Assembly: GCA_963580455.1 (NCBI GenBank)
Contig: OY756962.1
Location: forward strand, 16,882,001 to 16,946,000
Length of the DNA: 64,000 nt
Direction: 5' to 3'
From: Euonymus europaeus
Lineage: Eukaryota; Streptophyta; Magnoliopsida; Celastrales; Celastraceae
Made by a program: the position numbers and the translations under genes. Shown piece by piece: positions 63,401 to 64,000 of the stretch; the stretch's first letter is position 1, and each line of letters starts with the position of its first letter. Below the pieces are notes generated by a model that saw nothing but the letters and a program-made list of their open reading frames with translations, did not search any database and was not told the origin of the DNA.

Positions 63401-64000
63401 ATAAAAAGTGTATCGCGAGCAACTTTGATGGTCCGAAGTTGCTCAACTCTCTCTATGGATGAGCTTTTAACGGTTTTGTCTATTTGTGATAAAAAGTTGG
63501 TGTTTTGGCATCAAAATATTCTTGGAAGATTATACTCATACAATTTGCAATAGAAGAACAATAAAAAGTGTACACCGAGCAACTTTGATGGTCCGAAGTT
63601 TCTCAACTATCTCTATGGAGGAGCTTTTAACGGTTTTGTCCATTTGTCGTAAAAAGTTCGTTTTTTAGCATCGAAATAATCTAGGAACCATATACTCATA
63701 AAATTTAACATAGAAGAACAATAAAAAGTGTACAATCAAGCAACTTTGACGGTTCGAAGTTGCTCCACTCTCTCTATGGAGGAGCTTTTAACGGTTTTGT
63801 CCATTTTTCATAGAAAGTTGGAGATTTGGAATCGAAATAATCTGGGAAGCTTATACTCATAAAATTTGACATAGAATAACAATAAAAAGTGTACACCGAG
63901 CAACTTTGATGGTTCGAAGTTGCTCAACTCTCTCTATGTAGAGGCTTTTAACGGTTTTCTCCATTTGTCATAGAAAAATGGTGTTTGAGCATCGAAATAA
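63401..64000 (-). repeat. 17-mer HOR at the right end, copy 2, cut by the window edge
   Basis: Matches 60,680-61,279 nearly base for base, with scattered changes such as GTTCGTTTTTTAGC for GTTCATTTTTTAGC and TGTCTATTTG for TGTCCATTTG. The array clearly continues past the right edge. Confidence 0.75.

Larger units (their letters stand above)
18527..64000 (-). repeat. Satellite array, reverse orientation (about 284 monomers of 160 bp)
   Basis: This is the same 160 bp satellite as the first 18.5 kb, read on the opposite strand. On the plus strand each unit now runs CTCAACTCTCTC, ATGGAGGAGC, TTTTAACGGTTTTGTCCATT, the class-specific stretch, AAGCTTATACTC, AATAAAAAGTGTACA and the dyad. Orientation never changes again up to the right edge. 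Open frames on the plus strand here, such as the 91-codon ones near 50.3 and 53.0 kb, are antisense readings of the repeat and do not mark further inversions. The array is divided into several HOR families listed separately. There is no intervening single-copy DNA and no mobile element. Confidence 0.97.

Noticed and set aside
1..64000. CRISPR array
   Set aside because: The repeat is 160 bp with no unique spacers, the inter-repeat parts are themselves repeated, and there are no cas-like genes.
1..64000. Promoters, poly(A) signals or replication origins from AT-rich words such as AATAAAAAG
   Set aside because: AATAAA-like and TATA-like words occur in every monomer at the same place, so they carry no site-specific information here.

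Overview
This 64 kb window is satellite DNA from end to end: about 400 head-to-tail copies of a 160 bp, AT-rich monomer (one monomer counted by eye is about 36% GC). Most copies carry one HindIII site (AAGCTT). I found no protein gene, RNA gene, transposon insertion or single-copy DNA. The many short open frames (mostly 60-104 codons) are by-products of the repeat. They begin at the same monomer position, mostly on TTG codons, and close after 1-2 monomers because 160 is not a multiple of 3. This points to a eukaryotic nuclear genome and a centromeric or pericentromeric array, most likely of a flowering plant. I cannot name the species. As I remember it, the roughly 178 bp Arabidopsis centromere repeat shares a few short words with this monomer (GAGTATAAG; GTGTTTTGG shortly before TCGAA), but I have not aligned them.

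Layout: bases 1-18,519 hold the array in forward orientation (about 116 monomers). One polarity switch lies at 18,520-18,535, and everything after it to 64,000 is the same satellite in reverse orientation (about 284 monomers). Each monomer carries a 9 bp inverted repeat, GAGCAACTT / AAGTTGCTC, around a 10-base loop. The polarity switch falls in this dyad.

The monomers fall into four recurring classes (A, B, C, D), told apart by bases about 15-50 of the monomer. The order A-C-D-B on the monomer strand recurs and looks ancestral. It has been reworked into many higher-order repeats (HORs). Forward half: a trimer (481 bp) at 0.5-1.4 kb, a 21-mer (3,358 bp, with one 19-mer copy) at 3.6-13.3 kb, and a tetramer (640 bp) at 17.1-18.4 kb. 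Reverse half: a trimer (481 bp, five copies) at 19.2-21.6 kb; a 15-mer (2,400 bp) and its 12-mer deletion form (1,920 bp) in the order L-S-S-S-L-L-L at 22.9-37.8 kb; a 17-mer (2,719 bp) at 36.4-41.9 kb; a 9-mer (1,439 bp) nested in a 4,118 bp tandem duplication at 39.8-47.5 kb; a 17/18-mer at 49.5-54.9 kb; a 10-mer (1,599 bp) at 56.5-60.7 kb; and a 17-mer (2,721 bp) that runs off the window at 60.7-64.0 kb.

The departures of the HOR periods from exact multiples of 160 that I checked are accounted for by a few small indels fixed inside each unit. Indels, private base changes and junctions together give a relative history of deletion, unequal exchange and segmental copying. No genes work together here. 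Any function would come from the repeat itself, for example in centromere chromatin, and that is inference. Unit boundaries are by eye and good to a few tens of bases unless a junction is given exactly. A cloning or assembly artefact cannot be excluded for the polarity switch or the copy numbers.
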